This document shows, piece after piece, positions 14,045 to 14,547 of a DNA stretch of 14,547 bases. A model generated the notes under the pieces. The model saw only the letters and a program-made list of their open reading frames with translations, was not told the DNA's origin and searched no databases. The stretch is from CBW1002 sp046081905 (GTDB taxonomy: Bacteria; Cyanobacteriota; Cyanobacteriia; PCC-6307; Cyanobiaceae): assembly GCA_046081905.1 (NCBI GenBank), contig JBJTWS010000348.1, forward strand, positions 1 to 14,547. Direction: 5' to 3'. The translations under genes were made by a program, and so were the position numbers. The stretch's first letter is position 1. Each line of letters starts with the position of its first letter.

Positions 14045-14108
14045 ATGAGTCTCGTCTGATTGCGGAGATCCTGGCCGGTTTCTGCCCTGTTGCCCGTTGT
14101 GTGTCGGG

Positions 14109-14148
14109 GCTCCGCTGCAGCCAGCTCCGCTGCAGCCAGTGCCGCTGG
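14109..14148. repeat. 15-bp tandem repeat, two full copies and a partial third
   Basis: GCTCCGCTGCAGCCA occurs at 14109-14123 and again without interruption at 14124-14138. It is followed by GTGCCGCTGG, a diverged partial third unit. The unit length is a multiple of three, but no credible gene covers it. It lies in the gene-free gap upstream of the apcD terminator. Confidence 0.7.
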
Positions 14149-14247
14149 AGAGGCTTCAGCCCCGTGGTACTCGCAGGCGATCACGCTGCTTGCGGTAGAG
14201 CGGCGCGTGGACCTGCCGTGGATCCAGAGGGGGCCTTGCGAGCCATG

Positions 14248-14274
14248 AAAAAAGCCGTGACCCAGGTCACGGCT
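14248..14274 (-). terminator. Intrinsic terminator of apcD
   Basis: Read on the minus strand, AGCCGTGACC and GGTCACGGCT form a perfect stem directly followed by TTTTTT (plus-strand A-run 14248-14253). It begins 27 bp after the apcD stop codon and is the only hairpin in the window with a proper U-tract. Confidence 0.9.
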
Positions 14275-14301
14275 CCGGAGCACCCACGGCGGTTCCGTGG
14301 C

Positions 14302-14547
14302 TCAGGTGGTGGTTTGCATGCCCTGGATCAGGAAGTCGAAGTAGGGGGCTGCCATCGAGGCCTGATCCGTGGAGAGCAGATCCAGCGAGGCGTCCTTGAG
14401 GGTGCGCATCGCCTCCACCATGCCCGGCATCGGCACCCCGAGGCTGTTGTACATCTCACGGGCACCGATCAGACCGATCTGCTGGATCAGCTCGGTGCTG
14501 CCGGCCAGGACGCCGTAGGTCACCAGCCGCAGGTACCAGCTGTAGTC
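14302..14547 (-). CDS. apcD: Allophycocyanin-B alpha subunit (C-terminal half, truncated by window end)
   Basis: The visible 81 residues run from DYSWYLRLVTYGVLAGSTEL to YFDFLIQGMQTTT. The match to the C-terminal half of ApcD is clear: YGVLAG, IGAREMYNSLGVPMPGMVEA, and a DASLDLLS-type helix followed by APYFDFLIQ. ApcD is a minor core component of the phycobilisome, a red-shifted terminal emitter passing excitation energy to the photosystems. The CLRDY chromophore cysteine lies just outside the window: the sequence begins at the DY of that motif. Family length is about 161 residues, so roughly half is present. The stop tga is followed by a strong intrinsic terminator, and no co-directional gene lies downstream, so apcD ends its transcript. 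ApcA, ApcB and ApcF fit less well, since their corresponding segments lack the YGVLAG...REMYNSLGVP combination with GMVEA. Confidence 0.93.
   Translation of the reverse strand, partial: DYSWYLRLVTYGVLAGSTELIQQIGLIGAREMYNSLGVPMPGMVEAMRTLKDASLDLLSTDQASMAAPYFDFLIQGMQTTT

Noticed and set aside
14049..14059. GTCTCGTCTGA identical to part of repeat copy A, possible third copy
   Set aside because: The upstream TGGGACTCTTT block is absent at the required spacing and the hairpin is incomplete. Single repeated 11-mers are expected by chance in a window this long.

Overview
The window looks like a chromosomal piece of a high-GC picocyanobacterium (Cyanobium / freshwater or coastal Synechococcus type). 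The evidence is a truncated allophycocyanin-B alpha gene (apcD) at the right edge, several cyanobacteria-restricted families (DUF4090, DUF3370, an atypical LysR-like regulator), and strongly GC-biased third codon positions. No rRNA, tRNA, CRISPR array or intact mobile element was seen.

Bases 1-10710 are a dense housekeeping segment. The 3' end of metH is followed by a small DUF4090 gene, a short minus-strand acidic protein and a DUF2237 gene. A minus-strand short-chain dehydrogenase then diverges from a tight plus-strand run: gpsA, a PhzF-family isomerase, a SpoIID/LytB-domain envelope protein and an Ap4A-phosphorylase-like HIT-superfamily enzyme. The gaps in this run are 8-16 bp, or the genes overlap, so it probably forms one operon. 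An alternative sigma-70 family factor follows after 76 bp and meets a short minus-strand gene tail to tail. Next is a two-gene unit: an exported DUF3370 protein and a protein joining an N-terminal ribbon-helix-helix-like segment to a C-terminal J-domain.

Bases 10711-14250 are different. The AT content is visibly higher, codon use is less biased and coding density is low. The region holds one convincing gene, a LysR-type-like regulator at 13043-13939. It also holds a weak candidate for a small one-helix membrane protein and what may be a frame-disrupted membrane-protein remnant. The intergenic DNA is rich in structure: a two-copy element with conserved spacing and a small hairpin, a perfect 11-bp inverted repeat, a 17-bp palindrome that fits a LysR-type T-N11-A operator, a cluster of four hairpins, and a hairpin overlapping the ribosome binding site of the regulator. 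I read this as an accessory or decaying island between the J-domain gene and apcD.

The right edge carries the C-terminal half of apcD on the minus strand, with a clear intrinsic terminator.

I found no defence system or recognisable new multi-gene system. The most promising unexplained material is the structured noncoding DNA between 10.7 and 13.05 kb, then the RHH-J-domain protein paired with the exported DUF3370 protein. All family assignments come from reading the translated sequence, not from a search.
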